A stretch of DNA of 64,000 nt from Flavobacterium sp. N1994 (lineage in GTDB: Bacteria > Bacteroidota > Bacteroidia > Flavobacteriales > Flavobacteriaceae), in contig NZ_CP109999.1 of the NCBI RefSeq assembly GCF_025947145.1, positions 434,001 to 498,000 on the forward strand, given 5' to 3'. Of this stretch, positions 36,857 through 45,824 are shown piece after piece. The notes beneath the pieces are model-generated. The model was given only the letters and a program-made list of their open reading frames with translations, had not been told where the DNA came from and ran no database searches. Position numbers and translations under genes: made by a program. Positions within the stretch are counted from its first letter, which is position 1. The number at the start of each line of letters is the position of its first letter.

Positions 36857-37882
36857 TTATTTATCAGAAACACATCGAAAACCTATATGCTCCATTCCAG
36901 TATCTGGAGTTTCTTTCATACGGCGTGCATTTCTATATCCAGAACAATAGCCATCATTACATAAAAATGAGCCACCACGAATGGTATGTTTTTGTGCTGA
37001 AGTATCATCGGGATCATATCCTTTAGTAGGACCTTTTGGGTTTTTAATCCCTCTGGAAACAGTTGTATAATAACTAGCATCATACCAATCTTCGCACCAT
37101 TCCCAAACATTGCCGGCCATATCATAAAGACCATAGCCATTAGGGGCAAATGATTCAACAGGAGCTAATTTCAAGAAAGTATCTTCGTTAGTATTCTTAA
37201 TTGGGAAATTGCCTTGCCAACTATTGGCTTTAGGCTTACCTTGATTAATAGGTTCATTTCCCCATGTATAGATTTTATTTTTGAGTTTACCTCGAGCAGC
37301 ATATTCCCATTCGGCTTCAGTAGGTAAACGTTTGTTTGCCCATTTACAATAAGCTTGAGTATCATCCCAAGAGATTTGCACTACAGGATAATTCTCTTTA
37401 CCTATGATTGTTGATTGTGGACCTTCGGGGTGTTTCCAATCGGCTCCAGGCACCATCTTCCACCAATAGTCATTATCATTGTCTGGAATTTGAAAAACCA
37501 AGGCAGCTGGTTGTAATTTACTCTCTGGTGGTTTAGCAGTATTGAGCGGCAGTTGTTTTTTTAGTTCTTCCCAATCTATATTTTTCTCAGCTGTAGTAAC
37601 ATAATGAGTAGCGTTAATAAATTCTGTAAATTGAGCATTTGTCACCTCCGTGCAGTCCATCCAAAAGCCATCTAAAGTTACTTTGTGTTTAGGAAATTCA
37701 TCTGGAAAAGCTTGCTTATTATCGCCACCCATTTCAAATTCACCCCCAGGAATAAAGACCATGTTTTGGTGAGAGGAGGAAGTTTTATGTTTTGTAGAAT
37801 TGTATACGTCAGTTTTGGTTGACTTGTTGAGTAAACCCATTAGAGATAAAACAGTAATAATTACTAGGGAGTAATGCTTCAT
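36857..37882 (-). CDS. Formylglycine-generating enzyme (sulfatase-modifying, SUMF1-type), exported
   Basis: Converts the active-site Cys of a sulfatase to formylglycine. The 341-residue protein has an N-terminal hydrophobic segment (LVIITVLSLMGLLN) that looks like a signal peptide or anchor. The FGE-sulfatase domain opens with MVFIPGGEFEMGGDN and continues through RLPTEAEWEYAARG and MAGNVWEWCEDWY. The two copper-binding catalytic cysteines of true FGE occur as Cys308-x4-Cys313 in GGSFLCNDGYCSGYRNAR. SUMF1-like proteins without this pair are not sulfatase activators, so this one probably is. It starts 8 bases after the sulfatase stop, so activator and client are adjacent. Copper dependence is known for the family. 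Confidence 0.93.
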   Translation of the reverse strand: MKHYSLVIITVLSLMGLLNKSTKTDVYNSTKHKTSSSHQNMVFIPGGEFEMGGDNKQAFPDEFPKHKVTLDGFWMDCTEVTNAQFTEFINATHYVTTAEKNIDWEELKKQLPLNTAKPPESKLQPAALVFQIPDNDNDYWWKMVPGADWKHPEGPQSTIIGKENYPVVQISWDDTQAYCKWANKRLPTEAEWEYAARGKLKNKIYTWGNEPINQGKPKANSWQGNFPIKNTNEDTFLKLAPVESFAPNGYGLYDMAGNVWEWCEDWYDASYYTTVSRGIKNPKGPTKGYDPDDTSAQKHTIRGGSFLCNDGYCSGYRNARRMKETPDTGMEHIGFRCVSDK

Positions 37883-37890
37883 ATTCTTAA

Positions 37891-39483
37891 TTATTCTTTA
37901 ATAATTTTGAAGACTTTGTTTTGGGTAATAAGTTTTACTAAATACGCTCCCGATGCTAAAGCAGAGAAGTCTTGATTAGATAAATCTTTACCCTCTTTGA
38001 TTTTTTCTCCTTTAATGCTATACAATTCATAAGTGTCTTCGTTGGAAATAGTATTTATAATTATGTTATTTTTAAATGGATTTTGAATTACAAATATTTC
38101 GTTTGTATTCAAAAAGGAATCAGTACTTAAAGCCGTACAAGTAATTCCGCTTCCTACTAAAGTAGCCATTTCATTGCATAAATAATTATAATTGGCAATA
38201 TCTGTTGCTGTCATACTAGTTACTAATAAATTATTAGTTTCGCTAGCATCGAGTGTCAGATTGAAGAACTTTTCTGTACCATTTGCCAATTTTAATAATT
38301 TATAATCAGCGTTACGAATAGCTTTTCCATCAGAAGCTAATGGAGTATTTCTGAATACTTCAGAGAATGCCCATGGTCTGGTAGTTGTAGCTGTATTAGT
38401 TATAATAGGCATCAAGCTATGGCTATCAACTGTAGTAGTTGGAATTTGGTTTTGCCAATTGGTATCTCCAAACATTTCTAAAACGGTAGCAAAAATATCA
38501 GCCGTATTTACCATGGCATCGCTAGTTCTATTTGGGTTAACTACATCAGGTCCAGAAACTATAAAAGGGACGGTTATTCCTCCTTGGTAAACACTCCCTT
38601 TCGCTGGATTGGATTGCGCTACATAAGAGTCATCACCATTATCACCAATAAAAATAAAATCGGTGTTATCCCATTTCCCTATACTGATTAAATAATCAAA
38701 AAAACGACCTATTTCGTTATCCATAGCTTCTACCATTGCTTGAAAATAAGGAGTGGGATTAGCTGTTATGTCTGCTTGAACTCCAGTTAATCCTGTATTC
38801 GTAATTAAACTAGCTGGAGGTAATTGATAAGGTGTATGTGGGGCATTAAAAGCAAGCCATATAAAAAATGGTTTTGTCGATGGTTGGTTATTAAGGTAAG
38901 CAATAGCATTATTTACATTTTCGGTAGTAGCATAGTTGGTACATGTAGAACTTACTCCGTTGGTAATTTTGGTCCAATTGTAGTATCCATTTGCTTGTTG
39001 ACCGGGTTGCCCTAAAGCTCCAGTAAGACTGCCTTCAAAATGATCAAACCCCATGGTATTTGGATAACTATATCCAACGGGTGCAAAAGAGGTTAGGTGC
39101 CATTTACCAAATAAGGCTTTGGAAATACCATTAGGGTTATAAATGTTTAATACTTTAGGGATTATGTTTTCTGATAAACTTAATTTGGTGTTACTTCCAT
39201 CAACGACATCTCCAACTCCAGTTCTAAAACTATAGCGTCCAGTTAACATTCCGGCACGAGTAGGGGAGCATAATGGATTGGCCCATGCGTTATTAAAAAG
39301 AATACCTTTATTAAGTAATCTTCTAACATTAGTAAGATGTACTGTATTGGTGGCATGATCTGGATAGATATCACAAAATTCTTTTCCTAAATCATCAGCA
39401 ATTATTACAACTACATTACGTTGTGCATTTATTTGAAGTGAAAGCAATAGTAAAAAAATAATTTTTATGCATTGATTTTTCAT
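37891..39483 (-). CDS. T9SS-secreted sulfatase (formylglycine type)
   Basis: A 530-residue alkaline-phosphatase-fold sulfatase. It has a signal peptide (LLLLSLQINAQ) and the first metal site IIADDLG. The sulfatase signature CSPTRAGMLTGR carries Cys72, the residue that becomes formylglycine. Further metal residues follow (FIGDNGDD, GKWHL). The C-terminal ~70 residues are a type IX sorting domain (IQNPFKNNIIIN to GAYLVKLITQNKVFKIIKE), so it should be secreted and perhaps attached to the cell surface. The formylglycine enzyme follows after 8 bases. A terminator hairpin lies just upstream, with only 15 bases between it and this ATG, so expression probably depends on read-through from the copper operon. 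Substrate is likely a sulfated glycan, unknown. Confidence 0.93.
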   Translation of the reverse strand: MKNQCIKIIFLLLLSLQINAQRNVVVIIADDLGKEFCDIYPDHATNTVHLTNVRRLLNKGILFNNAWANPLCSPTRAGMLTGRYSFRTGVGDVVDGSNTKLSLSENIIPKVLNIYNPNGISKALFGKWHLTSFAPVGYSYPNTMGFDHFEGSLTGALGQPGQQANGYYNWTKITNGVSSTCTNYATTENVNNAIAYLNNQPSTKPFFIWLAFNAPHTPYQLPPASLITNTGLTGVQADITANPTPYFQAMVEAMDNEIGRFFDYLISIGKWDNTDFIFIGDNGDDSYVAQSNPAKGSVYQGGITVPFIVSGPDVVNPNRTSDAMVNTADIFATVLEMFGDTNWQNQIPTTTVDSHSLMPIITNTATTTRPWAFSEVFRNTPLASDGKAIRNADYKLLKLANGTEKFFNLTLDASETNNLLVTSMTATDIANYNYLCNEMATLVGSGITCTALSTDSFLNTNEIFVIQNPFKNNIIINTISNEDTYELYSIKGEKIKEGKDLSNQDFSALASGAYLVKLITQNKVFKIIKE

Positions 39484-39498
39484 ATAGGTGAAATTAAT

Positions 39499-39532
39499 AA
39501 AAAAAGGTTTACTACTATGAATAAACCTTTTT
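39499..39532 (-). terminator. Internal terminator between the YHYH gene and the sulfatase gene
   Basis: AAAAAGGTTTA (39501-39511) and TAAACCTTTTT (39522-39532) pair around a 10-base loop, with more A to the left, giving a T-run on the minus strand. It ends transcription after the YHYH gene but lies only 15 bases before the sulfatase start, which leaves no room for a downstream promoter. Confidence 0.75.
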
Positions 39533-39556
39533 GTTGCTAACTAAAATTCTTAAAAA

Positions 39557-40896
39557 CTACTTATTAATTATGACTTTAACTGTTTTAACATTCTTTCCAT
39601 CAGTCACTTTTACAAAATAAATACCATTATAAACGGTATCAGTTTCGATAATAGACAATGTACTTCCTTGCAAAATTTTAGATGATTTTACTATCTGACC
39701 TAGCTCGTTTACCAGATAAACGTCCATATCATTTTCAGCCATTGGAGTTTGTATAGCAATAAAGTCTGATGCAGGATTTGGTGCAATTACCACTTTAAAA
39801 TCAGAATTTTGAACAGCATTAGTTGCTAAAGTTGTGGTTCCGCTAGGGACACTTGTTACAGTTGAAACCGTTATATTTCCATAAAACGTTGGTCCCACTA
39901 CATAAGGATAGGTTGATTTATGATTAGCATCAACGGTGGCAAAATAGCAGTAAATACCAGCAGGATATTCAGGAGTTACACAAAAACGACCATTGTGTGC
40001 ATCTAAATAGGTTGGGTCACTAGGATGTGCCACATATTCGTAGTCTTCTCTAAAATAACCATTAAAAAAAGTTTGAGTTCCAACAACTGCATTAATAGCT
40101 GGACCATTTGTTCTGGTTGTATTGGTTCGAAGTTGGTAACTAGATTTCATACGATCTATAGCTCCAGTTCCATCAGTATTGGTATATCCGTATGCACCAT
40201 AAATAGGAAAACCATCATAGGCAAAACCCAATAAAGGCGAATGTTGTGACGGATTAATCACATACAAACCATCTGATGGATATAAATCGCATACATTAGA
40301 GGATACTACTAAATCTAAATTGAATGCGCTTGGATTTTGGTGATGATGATAATTCCCCATAGCCGGATGCGCTTTAGCACAATCAAAACCAGCACGTTCT
40401 GCTGGAATTGCATCTCTATTCCAAGCTTGTGTAGCCGTTGGTCCCCGGGACAAGGAGAATTTCCAGGACCACCACATAAAGCACTTGTAGCATTGTTCCA
40501 AGCTACTCCATCTCTGTAATCAAATAATGCTACTCCGTTTTTAAAAACGCCTATATTTCCTCCTGTTGTAGCAACTGTTCCCGTGCCTTGTACTGGAGCT
40601 AATGGAATTCTAAATATTTTATTTTGGGCTGTGGCTAAGGAAGGATTACCATCTTGAAAAGGGCCTGTAATATAGGCTGGAATTCCAGTTGCCGAAATAT
40701 AAGCATAGGTTGTATTGTATTGTACTAATTGAACATTTGCCTGAACTGCATCTGTAATAGGAGTTGAGTTTCCTGCAACATAATGACGACCAGTAATTCC
40801 AGTGGTGTTAATCAACCAAGAAATTATAGCTGGATTAGTTTGTGCGGATAAAATTCCGTTTAACATTAATAAACTTAAGAGTACTACTTTTTTCAT
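39557..40896 (-). pseudogene. YHYH-domain T9SS protein, broken by a 1-base frameshift
   Basis: Two overlapping frames join to one protein. The first (from ATG 40896) has a signal peptide (LLMLNGILSAQ) and a beta-rich region ending near GGPGNSPCPG. The second continues from GPTATQAWNRDAIPAERAGFD. They meet at the minus-strand run CCCGGGGACC (plus 40443-40449), which needs one more G. The second part has HPAMGNYHHHQNP, a variant of the YHYH motif, then DLYPSD and GFAYDGFPIYGAYG, and a T9SS tail ending VKVTDGKNVKTVKVIINK. YHYH proteins are His-rich secreted proteins often near copper oxidases; function unknown. A homopolymer error in the sequence is a real possibility. Confidence 0.85.
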
Positions 40897-40902
40897 AACT
40901 AA

Positions 40903-41547
40903 TTATTTTAATAATTGGGGTTTCATTTTTTGTTGCTCACCTCTGTAAAATATTCTACAACCAAAAGATTCTGTTTTGGCGTTAGTAACTGATTTGTTCT
41001 GTAAAAGCTCGTTAACAGCTTCTGCTAAATAAGGTTTTGCATTACCAGCATCACCTGCATTATCATCGATTGCTCCCTCGTATTTGATATCGTAATTGCC
41101 AGATTTGTTTTTCCAAATGACAAAAGCTTGGGGAGTATGTGTAGCATTAAATTGTTTGGCCACTACTTGTAATTTATCCTGTAAATAAGGAAAATTGAGT
41201 TTGTCAGCCTTTGCTTTTTTCTGCATCAAAGCAAAAGATTCTTCTTTATAAGCTAAAGTATCCATAGCATCAATAGCTAATAAATAAACTCCCTTTGTTT
41301 TGTATTGTGCATTTAATTTGTTCAATCGATCTGAATAGAATTTGGCCATCGGGCATTTATTACAAGTAAATATAACCATAAACCCTTTGGCATTCCTGTA
41401 ACTTGACAGTGAGATGCTTTTATTATCTACATTTTTCAAGCTAAAGTTTTTGATGGATTTTGAATTTAAAGTATCACCAATAGTAGCAAAACTCAAGTAG
41501 AGTACTGCAAGCAAAATGGCAATTAATAAATATTCAATTCGATTCAT
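40903..41547 (-). CDS. Membrane-anchored redoxin (thioredoxin-fold, CxxC)
   Basis: A 214-residue protein with one N-terminal helix (EYLLIAILLAVLYLSFATI) and a periplasmic thioredoxin/AhpC-like domain. The redox motif is Cys62-Asn-Lys-Cys65 in FTCNKCPMAKFYSDR, followed by the cis-Pro segment THTPQAFVIW. A conserved GCRIFY sits near the C-terminus. This CxxCP form is known from redoxins near cytochrome c genes and resembles SCO-like proteins in placement, although I cannot assign metal binding. It lies 3 bases after the multicopper oxidase and 6 before the YHYH gene, so it is a core member of the operon, perhaps reducing cysteines or handing over copper. Confidence 0.85.
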   Translation of the reverse strand: MNRIEYLLIAILLAVLYLSFATIGDTLNSKSIKNFSLKNVDNKSISLSSYRNAKGFMVIFTCNKCPMAKFYSDRLNKLNAQYKTKGVYLLAIDAMDTLAYKEESFALMQKKAKADKLNFPYLQDKLQVVAKQFNATHTPQAFVIWKNKSGNYDIKYEGAIDDNAGDAGNAKPYLAEAVNELLQNKSVTNAKTESFGCRIFYRGEQQKMKPQLLK

Positions 41548-41550
41548 AAT

Positions 41551-43263
41551 TTACTTTTTAATGAATTTTTTAGTAGTAACCGATTTCGTTTGTTTGTCCA
41601 TCATTTGTACAATATAAATTCCAGAAGCCAATGACGAAATATCAATTCCGTTTTGCCATTGTGGCTGTGGTAACATCATAGCAGTCCTTCCTTCAATAGT
41701 AGTGATAGTCAAATAATAGATTTCAGTAGAAGCATCACTAAGATTAATATACAACTTGTATTGAGCTGGATTTGGGTACAAATTAAAATCGGTGTTTAAG
41801 GTATTCTGATTAGTCGCTAATGTGCTAGTAACAATGAATTGTCCCATCATTCCTCCATCTTCATGTCCAGCAAAATGACAGTGGTACATATAAGGATGCG
41901 TAACATCGGCATCAGCAAAATCATCAAACTTAGCAACAAAAGTTACCGATTCATTTCTTGGTAAATAGAAAGTATCTTTCCAACCATTTTCATGAGTTCC
42001 GACACTAGTAGCTAAACCATTTCGAGCTACAATTTTAAACTCGATGTCATGAATATGAAAGGAGTGACCGAAGATATTATTATTGGTAACGGTCCATTTT
42101 TCAATATCATTAAGGTTAACTGTTTTATCGATATAATCATAAACAAATGGGTGATTGTCCAAAGAAAATGGAGTAGGTCCTTGACCTCCTGTTACTGTTA
42201 AGGCTCTAGTAACCGTTGCATTAGCAGCAGTCCAGTAAGTATTGTTAATTAATGTTGAAGGTACAGCAGTAATTGGAGTTGTTGCAGTCGTTGTAGCGGC
42301 TACATTAATATGCAAAACAGTGAAATCAATATTGTTCAACAAACTTCCGAATTGTCCGCTTGTATTAGGTTCACCACCAGGAAAACCTAAAGTTTGTCCA
42401 GAATTATAGGCTTTTAAATCTACTGAAGAACCCACTGTATCGTTTCCTAAATTCACCATAATTTCAACACGCTCTCCCACCATAAGTTTAACTCGACTTA
42501 CAGCCACTGGGGCATTTAGTAAACCACCATCATTGGCAATGATATAGAAAGTTCTGTTATCACTGAAACCCAAATTATAACCACGTTCAATTTCACCATT
42601 TAAGATTCGCATACGAACATATTGTTTTGGTATACTGATTTGTCCGTTTGGAGTCCCATTGGTTAACATATAATCGCCATACACTCGGGTTGAAGTAGGA
42701 GGTGAGTCAAATTGATTAGCGGTGGTATAACTTCTGCTAGTTAGTGCTAAAACGATATCATCCACTCCGTAAGTTCTGGGTAACGCTAATGCGGCTTCTG
42801 CGGGATCTTTTACGATGATAAAACCTCCAACTCCTTTTGTGATTTGTTCTTGTGTGGTTTCATGTAAGTGAGGATGGTACCAAAGGGTTGAAGCTTGATT
42901 CATTACTGTCCAATAAGGTTGCCAAAGTGTACCAGCGGGAATAATTTGATGAGGACCACCATCCATTACTGCTGGAAGATGCATTCCATGCCAATGTAAT
43001 GTAGTGGATTCATTTAAATTATTGGTTACATTCATATGAACTTCATCTCCTTTATTGATGATTAAAGTTGGTCCCCAAAAACTTTCATTATTAATAGATC
43101 CTGTTACCGTCAAATTACCAGTACGTAGTTGTTTGGTTGATTCATGAATGTTTAAATTAAAAGTAGTTCCATATAAAGCCTCAGGCATTGCAATGGTATT
43201 GTATTGGGCATGAAGTAGCGATATACTACATATGGCAAATAAAGTAATGAAAGATTTTTTCAT
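41551..43263 (-). CDS. T9SS-secreted multicopper oxidase
   Basis: A 570-residue laccase/CueO-like oxidase. It has a signal peptide (FAICSISLLHAQ) and three cupredoxin domains. The trinuclear copper ligands are in LHWHGMHLP and WYHPHLHE. The HSFHIHDIEF and MYHCHFAGHEDGGMMG blocks supply the type 1 and type 3 sites (His-Cys-His, with Met as axial ligand). The C-terminal ~75 residues are a type IX sorting tail (FNLYPNPAQYKLYIN to GIYIVQMMDKQTKSVTTKKFIKK), so it is secreted through the outer membrane. It probably oxidises Cu(I), Fe(II) or phenols. It lies between the diheme protein (67 bases upstream) and the redoxin. Confidence 0.94.
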   Translation of the reverse strand: MKKSFITLFAICSISLLHAQYNTIAMPEALYGTTFNLNIHESTKQLRTGNLTVTGSINNESFWGPTLIINKGDEVHMNVTNNLNESTTLHWHGMHLPAVMDGGPHQIIPAGTLWQPYWTVMNQASTLWYHPHLHETTQEQITKGVGGFIIVKDPAEAALALPRTYGVDDIVLALTSRSYTTANQFDSPPTSTRVYGDYMLTNGTPNGQISIPKQYVRMRILNGEIERGYNLGFSDNRTFYIIANDGGLLNAPVAVSRVKLMVGERVEIMVNLGNDTVGSSVDLKAYNSGQTLGFPGGEPNTSGQFGSLLNNIDFTVLHINVAATTTATTPITAVPSTLINNTYWTAANATVTRALTVTGGQGPTPFSLDNHPFVYDYIDKTVNLNDIEKWTVTNNNIFGHSFHIHDIEFKIVARNGLATSVGTHENGWKDTFYLPRNESVTFVAKFDDFADADVTHPYMYHCHFAGHEDGGMMGQFIVTSTLATNQNTLNTDFNLYPNPAQYKLYINLSDASTEIYYLTITTIEGRTAMMLPQPQWQNGIDISSLASGIYIVQMMDKQTKSVTTKKFIKK

Positions 43264-43330
43264 ATTTTTTGGGTTGGTTATTCTTTGTTAGACGTACTTA
43301 CTTTTATATTCTTGCGTAGGGAATTAAAAT

Positions 43331-44353
43331 TTATTCTTTTGGGAAACCGAATCGTTTGTCAAAAAGAAATTCTTTATCGGTTAAGGTTTGTAAAAACGCT
43401 ACTAAATCTACTCTATCATTATCAGAAAGCATCATAGGTTCTGCTAATTCTTTGGGTAAACTTTTATCATGTCCTAAGGAATTGTAATGTTTAATCACTT
43501 CAGTTAAGGTTTTAAATCGTCCATCGTGCATGTAGGGAAATGTGAATTGGATGTTTCGCAATGTAGGTGTTCTAAAGCGCAAATAATCTTCGGGTTTGTT
43601 CGTGATTTTTATTCGTCCTAAATCATTTAAAGTTTCATCAATTACTAAACCATTTTTCTCAAACCTATCATCACTGAAAAGAGGTTCTTTATGACAGGAA
43701 GCACAATGGGTTTTGAATAAAGCATAACCCTGTTGTTCTTGTGAATTGAATTGTTCTTCTTTTCGGATCACTTTATCATACTTTGAATTAGACGATTTTA
43801 GCATCACCATGAATTGCGCTAATGCTTTAAGTATACGTTGGCTAGTAACTTTATCATCTCCAAAAGCTTTGGTAAACAAGATTCGGTATTTTTCACTTTT
43901 TTGCAATTTGTTTACAACGTGATCTAAACTTTCGTCCATTTCTAGAGGATTCGTTATTGGATTGATAGGCTGCACTTCTAAATTATTGACGCCTCCATCC
44001 CACATAAAGTCTTTATTCCAGGCTAAATTGATAAGTGCCATCGAATTTCGAGTACCAATTTTACCTTCTATCCCATGACTTAATTGATGGTCGACGTGCG
44101 TAAATCCGGTTTGTTGTAAATGACAACTTTGACACGAAATAGTACTATCTCTAGAAATAATAGGATCGTAAAATAAATGTCGGCCCAACTGAAATCCCTC
44201 TTCAGTTAATGGATTTCGATTAAAATCATATCTAGGTTTTGGCCAACCTTTTGGAACTTCTAAATATAAAGGTGTGGTGAATTGATTGGAAAATGCCAAG
44301 CAAAGTAGGAGTGTTATTCCTAATAATGAATAGTATTTCCAATGGATTCTCAT
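43331..44353 (-). CDS. Diheme cytochrome c peroxidase / MbnH (MauG-like)
   Basis: A 340-residue exported diheme protein. It has an N-terminal hydrophobic segment (YYSLLGITLLLCLAF), a first heme motif Cys74-Gln-Ser-Cys77-His78 and a second at Cys217-Ala-Ser-Cys220-His221. Those two sites and the overall length match the bacterial cytochrome c peroxidase/MauG family. The gene overlaps mbnP by the four bases ATGA. In the methanobactin systems MbnH partners MbnP and oxidises a tryptophan of it to kynurenine. The location makes MbnH the better reading here than ordinary hydrogen peroxide scavenging. Heme attachment would need the CcsBA system, encoded at 19.0-22.2 kb. Confidence 0.88.
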   Translation of the reverse strand: MRIHWKYYSLLGITLLLCLAFSNQFTTPLYLEVPKGWPKPRYDFNRNPLTEEGFQLGRHLFYDPIISRDSTISCQSCHLQQTGFTHVDHQLSHGIEGKIGTRNSMALINLAWNKDFMWDGGVNNLEVQPINPITNPLEMDESLDHVVNKLQKSEKYRILFTKAFGDDKVTSQRILKALAQFMVMLKSSNSKYDKVIRKEEQFNSQEQQGYALFKTHCASCHKEPLFSDDRFEKNGLVIDETLNDLGRIKITNKPEDYLRFRTPTLRNIQFTFPYMHDGRFKTLTEVIKHYNSLGHDKSLPKELAEPMMLSDNDRVDLVAFLQTLTDKEFLFDKRFGFPKE

Positions 44354-45045
44354 TCTATATAAAACATGTTAGTAGCGTAATTAGCCATCTGCATGGCTTG
44401 CTTACCGGGAATCATCACGCTATTGATTTCAGATAATTTTATGGTAGAAAAGAATTTCTCTAAATCTATGATAACATCAAGTTGCTCTACTTTTTTATTG
44501 TAAACCAATTCGATCTTTCGCATAGCATTATAAGGTTTCAAATAACCCCCAAGATGAAACTGAAAAGCATTCTTTCGTGTTTTACAGCTTGAGCTTTTTC
44601 CTTCAATTTTCATATTGATATAACCGCTTTGCCAAGCCCAATACATGCCTTTAGATGGATCTAATTCGCCACTCAAGGCTCCAGATGTATTCGTTAGACT
44701 GTCTATACCAATGGTAAAAATTACTTTGCTTATGGTTTTATCACTGTTAGTAGTTATTGGAAAAATCAATGAACTAGGATTTTCAAAATCAATCAAATGA
44801 TAACTATCTTTTTGTTTGTAAATTGATTGATCAGTGTAATGAATTTCGATATTGGAGATGTAACATTTGAAGGTTTCAAGTGTTATAGTATCATTATTAG
44901 TTGTGATATATTGTTGGTTTAAAGCTAAAGGGAATTGTTTGTATTTTACTTTGAAATTGAGATTCAATGAATCTGTTTTGCTTTGAGAATTACTCTTAAA
45001 ACAAAATAATAAAAGTAAAATAGAAAGAACTCCTTTTTTAATCAT
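44350..45045 (-). CDS. mbnP: MbnP-family copper-binding protein
   Basis: A 231-residue exported protein. It has a signal peptide (VLSILLLLFCFKSNSQS) and a beta-rich domain with the family hallmark GMYWAWQSGYINMKIEG at residues 133-149. It also has the QFHLGGY segment and a final VMIPGKQAMQMANYATNMF. In characterised MbnP, a tryptophan in this MxWxWxxGY block (candidates Trp136 and Trp138) is oxidised to kynurenine by MbnH and contributes to copper binding. That chemistry is from the literature; the sequence shows the motif and the adjacent MbnH gene. I chose ATG 45045 rather than 45072; it overlaps the sensor gene by 8 bases, so the two are coupled. Confidence 0.88.
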   Translation of the reverse strand: MIKKGVLSILLLLFCFKSNSQSKTDSLNLNFKVKYKQFPLALNQQYITTNNDTITLETFKCYISNIEIHYTDQSIYKQKDSYHLIDFENPSSLIFPITTNSDKTISKVIFTIGIDSLTNTSGALSGELDPSKGMYWAWQSGYINMKIEGKSSSCKTRKNAFQFHLGGYLKPYNAMRKIELVYNKKVEQLDVIIDLEKFFSTIKLSEINSVMIPGKQAMQMANYATNMFYIE

Positions 45046-45526
45046 GTCTTGGTTCGTGTGGCTTTGGTGCAAAAATTCTTGACAATTCTTCTGTCAAATC
45101 GTTGAAATCTTCCAATTGTTCTTTATGACATATTTTTTTAATGTCTTCGAAATGTTTGAAATGGGTTTGTTCAATTTGATTTTGATAGGAGTTTAAAACT
45201 GCAATTAAACTGTCTTTTGTTTTCACATTGACTTCAGAATTTGATAACTGAGAATACAATTCATTTTTAGTTTGTCGAATATTGCTATCTAGTCTTTCAA
45301 TTTCACTATGATGCCACTGAATAATTTTATCATATTCTTTTTGTTGATTGGCATCAAAATGTAATTTGTTGATTATGATTTCTTTTGGTTTATGACCTTC
45401 ACGAGGAGGCCCGTCAAAAGGAGGTTTATGACCTCTTGGTCCATTTAAAAATAGAAAACCTAAAGTTGCCAAATTAAGCAACAATAATCCGATGATACTG
45501 ATCGTTAAAAGTTTAGTTTTTTCCAT
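45038..45526 (-). CDS. Membrane-tethered periplasmic metal sensor (CnrX/Spy-like)
   Basis: A 162-residue protein with one N-terminal helix (LTISIIGLLLLNLATLGFLFL) followed by a helical periplasmic domain. It is His-rich: HKPPFDGPPREGHKP just after the helix, then WHHSEIE, HFKHFEDIKKICH and a final KPHEPRHD. The alpha-helical hairpin with FDANQQKEYDKII and EQLEDFNDLTEEL resembles the CpxP/Spy/CnrX group, in which CnrX binds metal and controls release of an ECF sigma factor by a small anti-sigma. The gene order sigma, anti-sigma, sensor here is that arrangement. Which metal it binds cannot be told; copper is the best guess because of the downstream genes. Confidence 0.78.
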   Translation of the reverse strand: MEKTKLLTISIIGLLLLNLATLGFLFLNGPRGHKPPFDGPPREGHKPKEIIINKLHFDANQQKEYDKIIQWHHSEIERLDSNIRQTKNELYSQLSNSEVNVKTKDSLIAVLNSYQNQIEQTHFKHFEDIKKICHKEQLEDFNDLTEELSRIFAPKPHEPRHD

Positions 45527-45531
45527 AGTTA

Positions 45532-45801
45532 TTAATATAACTGATTGCTTTGATTTAATGTTGATTCGAGATAGGAAGTGGAGGTTTGTGTTTTGTCTTT
45601 GGTTTTAGTTTTCAAAACGGTAATATTAATCATAACTAAAACGAGTATAGAGGCGGCTACTAGCCAAACTGTTTTTGGAGAAACTCTATTTTGCAGGTTT
45701 ATCCTCTGTTGGATTTTTGAAAATAAATCATCACTTGGAGAAACTTGAGTCATTCCGTTAGTGCTGTTTAGTATTTTTTCTATCCAATTATTTGTTTCCA
45801 T
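45532..45801 (-). CDS. Small one-helix anti-sigma-like membrane protein
   Basis: An 89-residue protein with a polar cytoplasmic N-terminus of about 45 residues (MTQVSPSDDLFSKIQQRINLQNRV), one transmembrane helix (VWLVAASILVLVMINITVL) and a short periplasmic tail. This is the size and layout of CnrY-like anti-sigma factors. It follows the ECF sigma gene by 23 bases and precedes the sensor gene by 5. There is no zinc-binding motif, so the sigma contact would be direct. Recognition is by context more than by sequence. Confidence 0.75.
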   Translation of the reverse strand: METNNWIEKILNSTNGMTQVSPSDDLFSKIQQRINLQNRVSPKTVWLVAASILVLVMINITVLKTKTKDKTQTSTSYLESTLNQSNQLY

Positions 45802-45824
45802 AGTTGCTTAGACGAATGTTAATT

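Noticed and set aside
36638..36964. Open frame of 108 codons through array B, with a heptad of the type RSAQMIP
   Set aside because: It is a by-product of a 21-bp (seven-codon) repeat, shows no usual gene start, and overlaps the FGE 3' end. The opposite strand is also partly open. Treated as noncoding array.
40441..40452. Programmed frameshift in the YHYH gene
   Set aside because: Slipping from GGG would need CGG pairing and there is no slippery heptamer; a lost G in a homopolymer is simpler.
43331..44353. Ordinary cytochrome c peroxidase for peroxide defence
   Set aside because: The four-base overlap with mbnP, and the known MbnH-MbnP partnership, favour an MbnH-like role, although the peroxidase role is not excluded.
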